A stretch of DNA of 64,000 nucleotides from Hymenobacter ruricola (GCF_015694525.1 NZ_JADQDM010000009.1:124001-188000), one strand, 5' to 3'. Counted from the stretch's first letter, positions 34,082 to 42,653 are shown. Numbers and translations are program-made. The notes: generated from the letters alone by a model not told the origin.

Positions 34082-35611
34082 ATGGCTGAAACCTTAGAAG
34101 CAACCACCACCGCGGTGGCCCGCCCCCAGTTCAAAGAGCATTACGACAACTTCATCGGCGGCAGATGGGTGGCCCCGGTCAAGGGCCAGTACTTCGACAA
34201 TCCTTCGCCCATCGACGGCAAGGCCTTCACCAAAGTGGCCCGCAGCACGAAGGAAGACATTGAGCTGGCCCTCGATGCCGCCCACGAAGCCTTTAGCACC
34301 TGGAGCAAGACCTCGGCCACCGAGCGCAGCAACATCCTCAACAAAATTGCCAACCGCATCGAGGAAAACCTGGCCCACCTCGCCGCCGTGGAGTGCGTGG
34401 AAAACGGCAAGGCCCTGCGCGAAACCACCTACGCCGACCTGCCGCTGGTCATCGACCACTTCCGCTACTTTGCCAGCGTGATTCGGGCCGAAGAAGGCAG
34501 CGCTACCGAGCTGAACGCCAGCACCGTGTCGCTCAACATCTCGGAGCCGCTGGGCGTGGTCGGCCAGATTATTCCCTGGAATTTCCCGCTGCTCATGGCC
34601 ACCTGGAAGCTGGCGCCCGCCCTGGCCGCCGGCTGCACCGTGGTGATGAAGCCCGCCGAGCAAACCCCCGCCAGCATCATGGTGCTCATGGAGCTGATTC
34701 AGGATTTGCTGCCAGCCGGCGTCGTGAACGTGGTGAACGGCTTCGGCCTCGAAGCCGGCAAGCCGCTGGCCTCTTCGCCGCGCGTGCAAAAGGTGAGCTT
34801 CACCGGCGAAACCACCACCGGCCGCCTCATCATGCAGTACGCGTCGGAAAACCTGATTCCGGTGACCATGGAGCTGGGCGGCAAGTCGCCGAACATCTTC
34901 TTCAAATCGGTGCTGGACGCCGACGACGACTTCCTCGACAAAGCCATCGAAGGCGCCGTGATGTTTGCCCTGAACCAAGGCGAAATCTGCACCTGCCCCT
35001 CGCGGATGCTGGTGCACCAAGACATTTACGACGAGTTTATTGCCCGCGTGATTGAGCGCGTGAAGGCCATTAAGCTCGGCAACCCGCTGGACATGGACAC
35101 GATGATGGGCGCCCAGGCCAGCAACGACCAGTTCGAGAAAATCCTGAGCTACCTCGAAATCGGCAAGGCCGAAGGGGCCGAAGTGCTGGTGGGCGGCGAC
35201 GCCTACCACCAGGAAGACGGCGCCCTGGCGGAGGGCTACTACATTCAGCCCACCATGTTCCGGGGCCACAACAAGATGCGCATCTTCCAGGAAGAAATCT
35301 TCGGGCCCGTCGTGTCCGTCACCACCTTCAAAACCGTGGAAGAAGCCATCGAAATCGCCAACGACACGCTCTACGGCCTCGGCGCCGGCGTGTGGACGCG
35401 CGACGCGCACGAACTCTACGAAGTGCCCCGTGCCATCCAGGCCGGCCGCGTGTGGGTGAACTGCTACCACGACTACCCCGCCGGCGCGCCCTTCGGCGGC
35501 TACAAAGCCTCCGGTTTCGGCCGCGAAAACCACAAAATGATGCTGAGCCACTACCGCCAGAACAAGAACATGCTCATCAGCTACAGCCAGCAGAAGTTGG
35601 GTTTCTTCTAG
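34082..35611 (+). CDS. NAD(P)-dependent aldehyde dehydrogenase (ExaC/AldB-like)
   Basis: A 509-residue enzyme oxidising aldehydes to acids. The catalytic Cys303 is in NQGEICTC, the general base Glu264 in MELGGKSPNIF, and the cofactor site shows VVMKPAEQTPAS and SFTGETTTGRLI. The EIFGPVVSVTTF and APFGGYKASGFGREN blocks complete the fold. The GEICTCPSR form is typical of ExaC/AldB acetaldehyde and chloroacetaldehyde dehydrogenases. Length fits the family (about 506). It is followed by a small secreted protein and DUF779, and lies divergent to the AraC regulator. Ethanol or other small alcohol catabolism is likely. Confidence 0.92.
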   Translation: MAETLEATTTAVARPQFKEHYDNFIGGRWVAPVKGQYFDNPSPIDGKAFTKVARSTKEDIELALDAAHEAFSTWSKTSATERSNILNKIANRIEENLAHLAAVECVENGKALRETTYADLPLVIDHFRYFASVIRAEEGSATELNASTVSLNISEPLGVVGQIIPWNFPLLMATWKLAPALAAGCTVVMKPAEQTPASIMVLMELIQDLLPAGVVNVVNGFGLEAGKPLASSPRVQKVSFTGETTTGRLIMQYASENLIPVTMELGGKSPNIFFKSVLDADDDFLDKAIEGAVMFALNQGEICTCPSRMLVHQDIYDEFIARVIERVKAIKLGNPLDMDTMMGAQASNDQFEKILSYLEIGKAEGAEVLVGGDAYHQEDGALAEGYYIQPTMFRGHNKMRIFQEEIFGPVVSVTTFKTVEEAIEIANDTLYGLGAGVWTRDAHELYEVPRAIQAGRVWVNCYHDYPAGAPFGGYKASGFGRENHKMMLSHYRQNKNMLISYSQQKLGFF

Positions 35612-35648
35612 GCCGCTGAGTAGCGCGTGCTTCAGCTTGCGTCTAACC

Positions 35649-35746
35649 AGAACGTCCTGCCGAGCGAAGCGAAGCATCTTTACTGCAACACTAAAATTGG
35701 TTGGTGGAGCATTATAGACACTTCGAAAAGCTCAGCATGACGTTCT
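35649..35746. repeat. Long-stem element, family C, decayed copy
   Basis: The left end AGAACGTCCTGCCGAGCG plus AAGCATCTTTACTGCAA is intact; the right end (CTTCGAAAAGCTCAGCATGA and CGTTCT) has drifted. It lies between the aldehyde dehydrogenase and the small secreted protein. Confidence 0.6.
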
Positions 35747-35816
35747 TCTTTAGGAGGTTGCGAAGCATCCTTTTGCTCGCAGGTGCGTCTTACTTGAAAA
35801 CGTTAGCGCTACTTGT

Positions 35817-36164
35817 ATGAAAATCCTGCCCATTTTGGTCGCGTTGTATTGCAGCATTTCGGTTGCGCACGCGCAGCTACTGCCCGTTCCGGGCGTCAAG
35901 AACCCGGACTGGAAAGTTGAAAAAAAGGAAGCCTTGCCGGATGCGACCCCGTTTGACGAAGCTCCGAAAACCGACCGGATGCCCAACGCCGCGCAAAAAG
36001 GCATCTCCAGCATTGGCAACCGCCACTACCACTGGGACGCCGAGCACCAACTGGCGTACCAGTGGCTGAGCCGCCCCGGCTCGGGCACCGTGGCGCCCGA
36101 TAAGGAAGTGCTGGTACGGGAAGAGCGCACGGGCATCACCTACACTTTCCGCCGCAAACAATAA
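35817..36164 (+). CDS. Small secreted protein of unknown function
   Basis: A 115-residue exported protein. MKILPILVALYCSISVAHA is a signal peptide with an AHA cleavage site. The mature part of about 96 residues is hydrophilic with no cysteines and ends TGITYTFRRKQ. No domain is recognised. It sits between the aldehyde dehydrogenase and DUF779 genes, 14 bp before the latter. A family C element separates it from the dehydrogenase, so it may be independently expressed. Confidence 0.6.
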   Translation: MKILPILVALYCSISVAHAQLLPVPGVKNPDWKVEKKEALPDATPFDEAPKTDRMPNAAQKGISSIGNRHYHWDAEHQLAYQWLSRPGSGTVAPDKEVLVREERTGITYTFRRKQ

Positions 36165-36178
36165 TTCACAACACCCCC

Positions 36179-36580
36179 ATGCCCACCCCGAGAGTCCTCG
36201 TCACCCAAGCCGCGGAGGCCACCATTGATTTGCTGCGCGACGAGCACGGCCCGCTCATGTTCCACCAAAGCGGCGGGTGCTGCGACGGCTCCTCGCCCAT
36301 GTGCTTCGCCAAGGGCGAGTTCCGGGTGGGCGGCAACGACACGTGGCTGGGCCGCATCCACGGCTGCGACTTCTTCATGAGCGCCAGCCAGTTTGCGTAC
36401 TGGCAGCACACCCAGCTCACGGTGGACGTGGTGAAAGGCCGCGGTGCTAGCTTCTCGCTGGAAATCCCGCTGGGCGTGCGGTTTCTCATCCGTTCGCGGC
36501 TGTTCACCGAGGCCGAGGAACAGGACATGGCGCCCGTGTACGCGGGCGACGAATACCCGGAAATGGCTGCCGAAGCCTAA
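36179..36580 (+). CDS. DUF779-family protein
   Basis: A 133-residue cytoplasmic protein. The family hallmarks are HGPLMFHQSGGCCDGSSPMC with a CC pair and a further Cys, and GRIHGCDFFMSASQFAYW. DUF779 genes accompany ExaC-type aldehyde dehydrogenases across bacteria, but the molecular function is not established; the conserved Cys and His suggest metal binding. The 14-bp spacing from the secreted protein gene supports an operon with the aldehyde dehydrogenase module. Confidence 0.88.
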   Translation: MPTPRVLVTQAAEATIDLLRDEHGPLMFHQSGGCCDGSSPMCFAKGEFRVGGNDTWLGRIHGCDFFMSASQFAYWQHTQLTVDVVKGRGASFSLEIPLGVRFLIRSRLFTEAEEQDMAPVYAGDEYPEMAAEA

Positions 36581-36596
36581 GAGAGAAGTAAGCACG

Positions 36597-36633
36597 GGGC
36601 GTCATGCAGAGCGCCAGCGAAGCATGACGGCCC
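36597..36633. repeat. Mini family C element
   Basis: GGGGCGTCATGC and GCATGACGGCCC are the outer ends of a family C element joined by only GAGCGCCAGCG-type sequence. It looks like an internally deleted copy. It lies between convergent DUF779 and MaoC-like genes. Confidence 0.6.
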
Positions 36634-36638
36634 ATTTC

Positions 36639-37106
36639 TTAGTCCTGAAAATGGTACAGAAACGTGACCACGCCCGTGTAGGCCGGTTTTTTCTGGCCTT
36701 CAATCTCCAGCGTCACGCCCACGCGGGCCTTGGCAATGCCGCGCAGGTTGGCCACCGACAGCAGCGTGGCGCGCAGCCGCACCTGGCTGTTCACGGTCAC
36801 GGCCTGGTTGAAGCGCAGGTTTTCGACCTCGTAGTTCACCTGCATTTTCAGGTTTTCGATGGCCACGATTTGCTGCCACAGGTAGGGCAGCAGCGCCACC
36901 GTGAGGTAGCCGTGCGCAATGGTGGCCTGAAACGGCGACTCGGCCTGCGCCCGCTCGGCATCGGTGTGAATCCACTGAAAATCCAGCGTAGCGGCGGCAA
37001 ACTGGTTTATCTGCTCCTGCGTGATGGCGTGGAACTCGGAAACTCCCAGCTCCTGGCCCGCGCAGGCTTCCAGTTCGGCGAGGCTGCGAATGGTGATTTT
37101 GGACAT
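36639..37106 (-). CDS. MaoC-like enoyl-CoA hydratase/dehydratase
   Basis: A 155-residue hotdog-fold enzyme. The R-hydratase motif is visible: FAAATLDFQWIHTDAERAQA, where Asp and His (DFQWIH) are the catalytic pair, followed by SPFQATIAHGYLTVALLPYL. NLRFNQAVTVNSQVRLRATL and a C-terminal strand follow. Such proteins hydrate trans-2-enoyl-CoA to (R)-3-hydroxyacyl-CoA. The start MSKITIRSLAEL is set by the conserved N-terminus; upstream codons are Arg/Pro-rich. Monocistronic. Confidence 0.88.
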   Translation of the reverse strand: MSKITIRSLAELEACAGQELGVSEFHAITQEQINQFAAATLDFQWIHTDAERAQAESPFQATIAHGYLTVALLPYLWQQIVAIENLKMQVNYEVENLRFNQAVTVNSQVRLRATLLSVANLRGIAKARVGVTLEIEGQKKPAYTGVVTFLYHFQD

Positions 37107-37176
37107 GAAAGGTGGCGTGCGGTTGCGGTTTGGGGGCCGCAAACATACGCCACACCACAGAACGCCATCCTAATTG

Positions 37177-37272
37177 AACGTCATGCAGAGCGCCAGCGAA
37201 GCATCTTTACTGCGAGAGTAATTAATTCTAGCATTGCGGTAAAGATGCTTCGCTGGCGCTCTGCATGACGTT
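37177..37272. repeat. Long-stem element, family C
   Basis: The left stem GAACGTCATGCAGAGCGCCA continues GCGAAGCATCTTTACTGC. The right stem is its inverse, ending CTCTGCATGACGTT. The spacer is AT-rich (AATTAATTCTAGC). The stem is about 40 bp, nearly perfect. It lies between the MaoC-like and DUF4197 genes. Confidence 0.8.
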
Positions 37273-37307
37273 TTGCCAAGACAAAGTTCCGTTTTCAGCA
37301 ACGCCTT

Positions 37308-38072
37308 TTAGCTATTGCTGCCAAACACGCGGCGCAGAATCTCAGTGGTGCGGGCTACTGGGTTTTCGCGAATGTTGGCTTCTTCTTGGGCAATGAGCGT
37401 GAACAGCCCGTCTACGGCCTTGCCGGTGGCGTATTGGTTGAGGTCGGGCTGCACTTTCTGGGTCAGCGGGAGCTGGTTGTAGGTGGTGGCCAGCTGGGTG
37501 TAGTACCTGGTGGCCCCCACCTTGTCGAGGCTTTGCTGCACAATGGGCGCGAAAGCAGCGGTGAGCTGGGCGCTGGTGGTCCGCTTGAGGTACTGCGTGG
37601 CGGCGTCTTTTTGGCCCGTCAGGATGTTCCACACGTCCGAGAACGTGAGGCTTTTGATGGCCGAAATGAAAATAGGCTTGGCGCTTTTGGCCGCGTCTTC
37701 GGCGCCGCGGTTCAGGCTCAGCTCAAACTTGTCGACCTGGCTGCCCAGGCCGATGCTGCGCAGGGTGGTGGCCACGCGCTGGGCATCGGGCGGGAAGGGA
37801 ATGCGAATGAGCTTGTTGAGGTTGAAGCCGTCGGTTTGCGAAGCCTGGTCGGCCCCCTTGCTGATGCCCTGCAGCAGGGCTTCCTTGAGCCCGCTGGCCG
37901 CTTCGGTGTTGCTGACGTTGCCTTGGCCCGCGCCGGCCGCAGTGCCCGCGGGCGTTTTCAGGATATTGGGCAGGTTGATGCCTTTGACGGTGGGCAGCTT
38001 GAATACCTGCGCCGAGGCGTCGAACGAAACAGCCAGCACAAGCAGCAGGGCGGAGGAAAGGAGCTTTTTCAT
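37308..38072 (-). CDS. DUF4197 secreted protein
   Basis: A 254-residue exported protein. The signal peptide MKKLLSSALLLVLAVSFDAS with an AQ site sets the start at 38072. The DUF4197 core is seen as GLKEALLQGISKGADQASQT, IRIPFPPDAQRVATTLRSIG, SIKSLTFSDVWNILTGQKDA and VDGLFTLIAQEEANIRENP. The domain is helical and periplasmic, with unknown function. Monocistronic. Confidence 0.88.
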   Translation of the reverse strand: MKKLLSSALLLVLAVSFDASAQVFKLPTVKGINLPNILKTPAGTAAGAGQGNVSNTEAASGLKEALLQGISKGADQASQTDGFNLNKLIRIPFPPDAQRVATTLRSIGLGSQVDKFELSLNRGAEDAAKSAKPIFISAIKSLTFSDVWNILTGQKDAATQYLKRTTSAQLTAAFAPIVQQSLDKVGATRYYTQLATTYNQLPLTQKVQPDLNQYATGKAVDGLFTLIAQEEANIRENPVARTTEILRRVFGSNS

Positions 38073-38286
38073 GGGAAAGACGGGCAAGGAGACGACCAAA
38101 GCAGCGAAAGCGGCGCTGGTTTCGATGAACCCAGGGCCGCTTTCGGCAGCTATTGTCCCAACTTGCAAGGGCCGTGCCTGGTGCCCGGCTCGGGCCAGAA
38201 CCTAGGCAGAAAGCTCCAAAAGGTCGACCAATCCCACTTGCAAACCGTCCGTGCGCTTAGGCAACCATGCGCCCGTCCTCGTTCCC

Positions 38287-38313
38287 CGACGAGACCCAAC
38301 TATGCGTCTCTAC
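38287..38313. repeat. Solo REP, family D, at the SDR stop codon
   Basis: CGACGAGACCCAACTATGCG and the following TCTCTAC form one inverted family D REP ending CTAC at 38313. The CTA at 38310-38312 is the stop codon (TAG) of the SDR gene. No partner copy is seen. The rest of 38073-38286 holds nothing recognisable. Confidence 0.6.
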
Positions 38314-39053
38314 AGCCGGTCCAGACGGCCGCCGTCCACGCGCACCTCGGCGCCCTGCACGAAGGCGGCGTCATCCGAAGCCAGGTAGGCAATGGTAGCG
38401 GCCACGTCCTCGGGCCGGCCCACGTCGTTTTTGTCGATGACTTCGACCCCGGATTTCACGTTGGGGTTTTCCCAGAGCATGGGCGTGTCGATGGCGCCGG
38501 GCAGGATGACGTTGGTCCGGATGCCCTTGGGCTTGCCTTCCAGGCTTGAAGAGCGGGTGAGCGAGAGCATAGCGGCCTTCGCGGCGGCGTAAGGGGCCAC
38601 CAGCGGGCTCGTTTCCACGGCGTGGATGCTGGCCACGTTCACGATGCTGCCGCCGGGCTTCATGTGCAAAAAGGCTTGCTTCGTGAAAAAGAAAGCGCCC
38701 AGCAAATCCACGTTCAGGATGCGCAGCCAGTCGTCGCCGGTCAGCTCCTCCAGGGGCTTGAACTGCATGAGGCCCGCATTATTCACCACAACATCCAAGC
38801 GGCCAAACTTTTCCAGCGTACCGGCTACGGTGGCTTCCACTTGGGCTTCCACGGCCACGTTGCAGAGGCTGCCCCACACGTCGGGGGCGCCGGCGGCTTT
38901 CACTTCGGGCACGGCGGCATCAAGGTTGGCTTGGTTGTAATCGGCAATGACGACGCGGGCGCCTTCGGCGGCCAGGCGCTTGCACACGGCCAGGCCAATG
39001 CCGCTGGCGCCGCCGGTGATGAGGACAACTTTGTCGGTGAAACGGGCTTCCAT
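38310..39053 (-). CDS. SDR-family sugar dehydrogenase (probable galactose 1-dehydrogenase)
   Basis: A 247-residue short-chain dehydrogenase. The NAD(P) motif TGGASGIG is at 13-20, NNAG at about 90-93, and the catalytic set Ser (NVASIHAVETS) with YAAAK. A Pro-rich ILPGAIDTPML block and the C-terminal VDGGRLDRL complete the fold. SDRs of this type oxidise sugars at C1 (galactose, rhamnose or fucose dehydrogenases). It lies directly downstream of the GH1 glycosidase and near genes for all later De Ley-Doudoroff steps, so galactose to galactonolactone is the inferred reaction. Confidence 0.8.
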   Translation of the reverse strand: MEARFTDKVVLITGGASGIGLAVCKRLAAEGARVVIADYNQANLDAAVPEVKAAGAPDVWGSLCNVAVEAQVEATVAGTLEKFGRLDVVVNNAGLMQFKPLEELTGDDWLRILNVDLLGAFFFTKQAFLHMKPGGSIVNVASIHAVETSPLVAPYAAAKAAMLSLTRSSSLEGKPKGIRTNVILPGAIDTPMLWENPNVKSGVEVIDKNDVGRPEDVAATIAYLASDDAAFVQGAEVRVDGGRLDRL

Positions 39054-39101
39054 AGGTTGGGATGGGTAAGAATTAGAATTTATTGGGCAGCCGGGCTTTC
39101 T

Positions 39102-39173
39102 GTAGCGTGGACTCTGCGAGTCCGCGCATCGTAGAACGTTCGTTCAGGCGCGGACTCGCAGAGTCCACGCTAC
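39102..39173. repeat. REPIN-like element, family B variant
   Basis: GTAG at 39102 with core GTGGACTCTGCGAGTCCGC; the inverse (GCGGACTCGCAGAGTCCAC) ends CTAC at 39173. The sequence differs from family B but keeps the GGACT/AGTCC stem. It lies between the GH1 and SDR genes, inside their likely operon. Confidence 0.75.
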
Positions 39174-39183
39174 AGGAAGCCCG

Positions 39184-40497
39184 CTACGACTCCGGCGCGG
39201 TGTTCGCCGCCACCGTCGACTTGTCGGCAGTGGCTTCTTTCACGTCTTGCTTTTGCTCGCGGGCCCAGGCGTCGTTGCTGTCCTGGGGCATCACGATGGG
39301 CACTTGCAGGCACACGCTTTGGGAGGGCAGCACCTGCCGCCAGTCGGCGATGAGTTGCTTGTAGGCGGTGCCCACGGGGCGGATGTTGCGGTCGAGGTCG
39401 TAGAGGCCCACGGGGCACAGGCGGCCGTTGTCTTCGCGCAGGGCGGTGTCCCAGTCCACCTGGTCGGTGAGGGAATACCAGGTGAAGCCCACCATGGGCA
39501 CGCCGTCGTTGCGCACGCGCAGCACGTTGGCCCACTCTTTCCAGAGCCAGTTCACGGCCTCGTCGCCGTTGGGGCCCTGCCAGATGTTGGTTTCGGTGTG
39601 CATCACGGGCAGGCGGTACCGGTCGTGGTACTGCGAGGTGATGACGTGGTAGCCAAATATTTCGCCCGAAGCGCGGGTGCTGCCGTCGGCCGACACCCGG
39701 TGCTCGTTGGTATAGTAGTAGTCGTTGCCCATAATGCAGTGCCGCTTCATCTTGTTTTCCAGGAAGAAGTGGTACTCCGCGCGGGTCATGCCGTTGTCCA
39801 TCAGAAACTCGTACATGCTGGAGTTCACGCGCTTGCCGTAGTTGAGGTCGAGCGACAGGAACCGCTCGGCGTTCATGGTTTCGGCGGGCTTGATGGCGGC
39901 CGGATTTTCGGCGTGGAAGTATTCCGACGACTCGCTCTGGATAAAAATGGCGTCGGGCCGCACCTCAAGGATGGCCTGCATGGCCAGCACGTTGGCTTTC
40001 ACGATGTACTTCAGGGCCGTTACAAAGGCTTGGTCGCTGCTCAGCTGCTCGTTCCACCAGCCGTAGCGGGCCGAAAACACCGCGCAGATGTACATCTCGT
40101 TCACCGGCGTGTAGAGCTGCACCCACGGAAACCGCTGCGCAAACGCCCGGGCGTACTGCCCGAACAGTTCCGGAAACTCCGGGTTCTGGAAGTTGCCAAT
40201 CCAGTCGGGCACGCCGAAGTGGCACAAATCCACGATGGGCGCGATGTTGCGCCGCAGCAAGTCCTGAAACGTCACGTCGGCAAAGCTCCAGTCGTACTTC
40301 CCCGGCCCCAGCCAGGTGGTGTGAATGGGCGGCCCGTAGCGCAAAAAATTGATGCCCAACTCCTCCACCAGGTCAAAATCCTTTTGCCAGTACTGGTAAT
40401 GCTTGCATTTTTCCAGCTCATCCACGCGTAGCTTGCCGTTCTGGATGGTGGGGTTGCTGTTTTCGATGCCAGTGGCGAAAAGGAATTGGGGACCCAT
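39184..40497 (-). CDS. Glycoside hydrolase family 1-like enzyme
   Basis: A 437-residue cytoplasmic glycosidase with no signal peptide; start MGPQFLFATGIENSNPTIQN. The acid/base Glu134 lies in TPVNEMY. The probable nucleophile is Glu302 in HTETNIW, where classical GH1 enzymes have TENG. Other GH1-like blocks are LRYGPPIHTTWLGPGKYDW and GFTWYSLTDQVDWDTAL. The sequence is divergent, and an Ala/Lys-rich tail of about 40 residues follows. In this cluster it would release a hexose, most likely galactose, from a beta-glycoside. Beta-glucosidase activity is an alternative. It shares a divergent promoter region with the aldolase gene. Confidence 0.75.
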   Translation of the reverse strand: MGPQFLFATGIENSNPTIQNGKLRVDELEKCKHYQYWQKDFDLVEELGINFLRYGPPIHTTWLGPGKYDWSFADVTFQDLLRRNIAPIVDLCHFGVPDWIGNFQNPEFPELFGQYARAFAQRFPWVQLYTPVNEMYICAVFSARYGWWNEQLSSDQAFVTALKYIVKANVLAMQAILEVRPDAIFIQSESSEYFHAENPAAIKPAETMNAERFLSLDLNYGKRVNSSMYEFLMDNGMTRAEYHFFLENKMKRHCIMGNDYYYTNEHRVSADGSTRASGEIFGYHVITSQYHDRYRLPVMHTETNIWQGPNGDEAVNWLWKEWANVLRVRNDGVPMVGFTWYSLTDQVDWDTALREDNGRLCPVGLYDLDRNIRPVGTAYKQLIADWRQVLPSQSVCLQVPIVMPQDSNDAWAREQKQDVKEATADKSTVAANTAPES

Positions 40498-40669
40498 GGA
40501 ATAAGGGAAGGAGGGGATGGGGGAAGAGGGTGGGTGGGAGTGGCCCGCCGCTGCCAAGCGTTACTCCAATAGCCTCGTCCGTGTTGCGTTGCGGCGGTGC
40601 CTGGTGGCGGCAGCGCCGGCCGGGCAATACTCGGCCGCGTAAGATGAACTTAACCTGAATTCGCGCTTC

Positions 40670-40677
40670 TACGTTGG
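40670..40677 (+). promoter_or_regulatory. Candidate -7 element (TACGTTGG) of the aldolase/dgo genes
   Basis: TACGTTGG has one mismatch to TAnnTTTG and lies 28 bp before the aldolase ATG, in the only AT-rich patch of the 208-bp divergent region. No clear -33 box. Confidence 0.3.
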
Positions 40678-40705
40678 CAAAAGGCCGTCTTCTCTTTCCT
40701 CCGCT

Positions 40706-41332
40706 ATGAACCCGCTCGCTCACATCCTCGAACACAAGGTCGTCGCCATCGTGCGCGGCGCCAACCCGCCCGACCTGCTCCGCATTGCCCGGGCCCTGCA
40801 CGCCGGCGGCGTCCGCATGATGGAAATCACGCTGAACTCGCCCGGCGCGCTGGCGTCCATCGAAGAAATCTCGCGCGAAATGGCCGGCCAGCTGCTCGTC
40901 GGGGCCGGCACCGTGCTCGACCCGGAAACGGCCCGCGCCGCCCTGCTGGCCGGCGCGCAGTACATCATTTCGCCCACCCTCAACAAGAAAACCATCCGCA
41001 TGACCAAGCGCTACGGCGCCGTCAGCATCCCCGGCGCCTACACCGCCACCGAAATCCTGAAAGCCTACGAATACGGCGGCGACATCATCAAGGTATTCCC
41101 GGCCGGCAGCAGTGGCGCCAGCTATTTCAAGGACATTGCCGGGCCGCTGCCGCACATCCCGCTCATGCCCACCGGCGGCGTGTCGCTCGATAACATCAAG
41201 GGATTTGCGGAAGCCGGCGCGAAAGCCTTCGGCCTGGGCAGCGCCTTGGTCGACACCAAGCAGGCGGTGACGGACGAGTACCTAACCAAGCTCACGGAAA
41301 AGGCCCGAGCGTTTGTGGCGGCCGTGGCGTAG
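40706..41332 (+). CDS. dgoA: 2-keto-3-deoxy-6-phosphogalactonate/gluconate aldolase
   Basis: A 208-residue class I aldolase of the Eda/DgoA family. The Schiff-base Lys129 is in DIIKVFPAG, the general base Glu40 in MMEITLNSP. VGAGTVLDPETAR, IISPTLNKK and LMPTGGVSLDNI are family blocks. It cleaves KDPGal (or KDPG) to pyruvate and glyceraldehyde 3-phosphate. Family members may do both; dgoD and dgoK downstream favour KDPGal. First gene of the plus-strand set. Its TAG stop is the TAG of a family D REP. Confidence 0.88.
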   Translation: MNPLAHILEHKVVAIVRGANPPDLLRIARALHAGGVRMMEITLNSPGALASIEEISREMAGQLLVGAGTVLDPETARAALLAGAQYIISPTLNKKTIRMTKRYGAVSIPGAYTATEILKAYEYGGDIIKVFPAGSSGASYFKDIAGPLPHIPLMPTGGVSLDNIKGFAEAGAKAFGLGSALVDTKQAVTDEYLTKLTEKARAFVAAVA

Positions 41333-41458
41333 AGACGCAATACTTTGCGTCTCGTCGTTGAACGACCAACGCTGCGCCGACCGCGCAGCCCTGCACCGTA
41401 GACACTGCGCCATTTAAACAACATCAGCAACGATTGAGACGCGAACACGCGTCTCTAC
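41329..41458. repeat. REPIN-like element, family D, between aldolase and dgoD
   Basis: GTAG at 41329 with GAGACGCAATACTTTGCGTC; the inverse (GAGACGCGAACACGCGTCTC) ends CTAC at 41458. The left TAG is the aldolase stop codon. The right copy lies 19 bp before the dgoD start. The spacer is about 80 bp. Confidence 0.75.
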
Positions 41459-41476
41459 GCCGTTCAAAACAGATTT

Positions 41477-42625
41477 ATGATAATTACCCGCTTTACCCTC
41501 TTCCAGGTGCCGCCGCGCTGGCTGTTTCTCAAAATCGAAACCGACACCGGCCTCGTGGGCTGGGGCGAGCCCGTGATTGAGGGCAAGGCCGCCACCGTGG
41601 CCGCCGCCGTCACGGAACTGATGGAGAACCTCATCGGCAAAAATCCGCTCAACATCGAAGACCATTGGCAGGTGATGTACCGGGGCGGCTTCTACCGCGG
41701 CGGGCCCATCCTGATGTCAGCCATCGCCGGCATCGACCAAGCCCTGTGGGACATCAAGGGCAAGTATCACAACGCGCCCATTCACCATTTGCTGGGCGGC
41801 CGGGCCCGCGACACCATGCGCGTGTATTCCTGGATTGGCGGCGACCGGCCCCACGACGTGGGCCTGGCCGCGGCCGCCATGGTGGCCAAAGGCTTCACCG
41901 CCATCAAGATGAACGGCACCGACGAGATGAACTACGTCGACTCGCACGTCAAAATCGACGAAGTACTGGCCCGCGTGGCCGCCGTGCGCGAGGCCGGCGG
42001 CCCGGCCCTGGGCATCGGCATCGACTTCCACGGCCGCGTGCACAAGCCCATGGCCAAGGTGCTGGCCAAAGAGCTGGAGGCGTTCCACCCGATGTTCATT
42101 GAGGAGCCCGTGCTGCCGCAGAACAACGAGGCCCTGCGCGAGATAGCCCGGCACAGCAACATCCCCATCGCCACCGGCGAGCGCATGTTTTCGCGCTGGG
42201 ATTTCAAGCAGCTGCTCATTGACGGCTACGTCGACATCATTCAGCCCGACCTCTCGCACGCCGGCGGCATCACCGAGTGCAAGAAAATCATCAGCATGGC
42301 CGAGGCCTTCGACGTGGCGGCCGCGCCGCACTGCCCGTTGGGGCCCATTGCGCTGGCCGCCTGCCTGCAGGTAGACGCCACCTGCCACAACGCCTTCATT
42401 CAGGAGCAAAGCCTGGGCATTCACTATAACCGCGAGAATGACCTGCTCGATTATCTGGTCGACGCGAAGGTGTTTGACTACGAAAACGGCTACTGCAAAA
42501 TTCCGGAAGGACCCGGCCTGGGCATCGAGATAAACGAGGAATACTTAATCAGCCGCGCCGCCATCGGCCACAACTGGCACAACCCCGTGTGGCGCAATGT
42601 GGACGGCAGCGTGGCAGAATGGTAA
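41477..42625 (+). CDS. dgoD: D-galactonate dehydratase
   Basis: A 382-residue enolase-superfamily enzyme, the same length as E. coli DgoD. Catalytic His185 (GIDFHGRVHKP) and His285 (AAPHCPLGP) fall at the same positions. Mg ligands are Asp183, Glu209 (FIEEP) and Glu235 (TGERMF). QPDLSHAGGITE is also conserved. It dehydrates D-galactonate to 2-keto-3-deoxygalactonate. The near-identity of the key numbering makes the assignment firm. Cytoplasmic; follows the aldolase across a family D element and precedes dgoK across a family C element. Confidence 0.95.
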   Translation: MIITRFTLFQVPPRWLFLKIETDTGLVGWGEPVIEGKAATVAAAVTELMENLIGKNPLNIEDHWQVMYRGGFYRGGPILMSAIAGIDQALWDIKGKYHNAPIHHLLGGRARDTMRVYSWIGGDRPHDVGLAAAAMVAKGFTAIKMNGTDEMNYVDSHVKIDEVLARVAAVREAGGPALGIGIDFHGRVHKPMAKVLAKELEAFHPMFIEEPVLPQNNEALREIARHSNIPIATGERMFSRWDFKQLLIDGYVDIIQPDLSHAGGITECKKIISMAEAFDVAAAPHCPLGPIALAACLQVDATCHNAFIQEQSLGIHYNRENDLLDYLVDAKVFDYENGYCKIPEGPGLGIEINEEYLISRAAIGHNWHNPVWRNVDGSVAEW

Positions 42626-42653
42626 GGCAGGACGGGTAAAAGAACATGCCAAC

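Noticed and set aside
34094..35677. Long minus-strand open frame opposite the aldehyde dehydrogenase
   Set aside because: His/Gly/Val-rich shadow of a strongly coding gene on the other strand.
38310..39053. SDR as a fatty-acid synthesis FabG
   Set aside because: Placed with a GH1 enzyme and all dgo-type genes and not with fab genes; a sugar dehydrogenase fits better, though the specificity is not proven.
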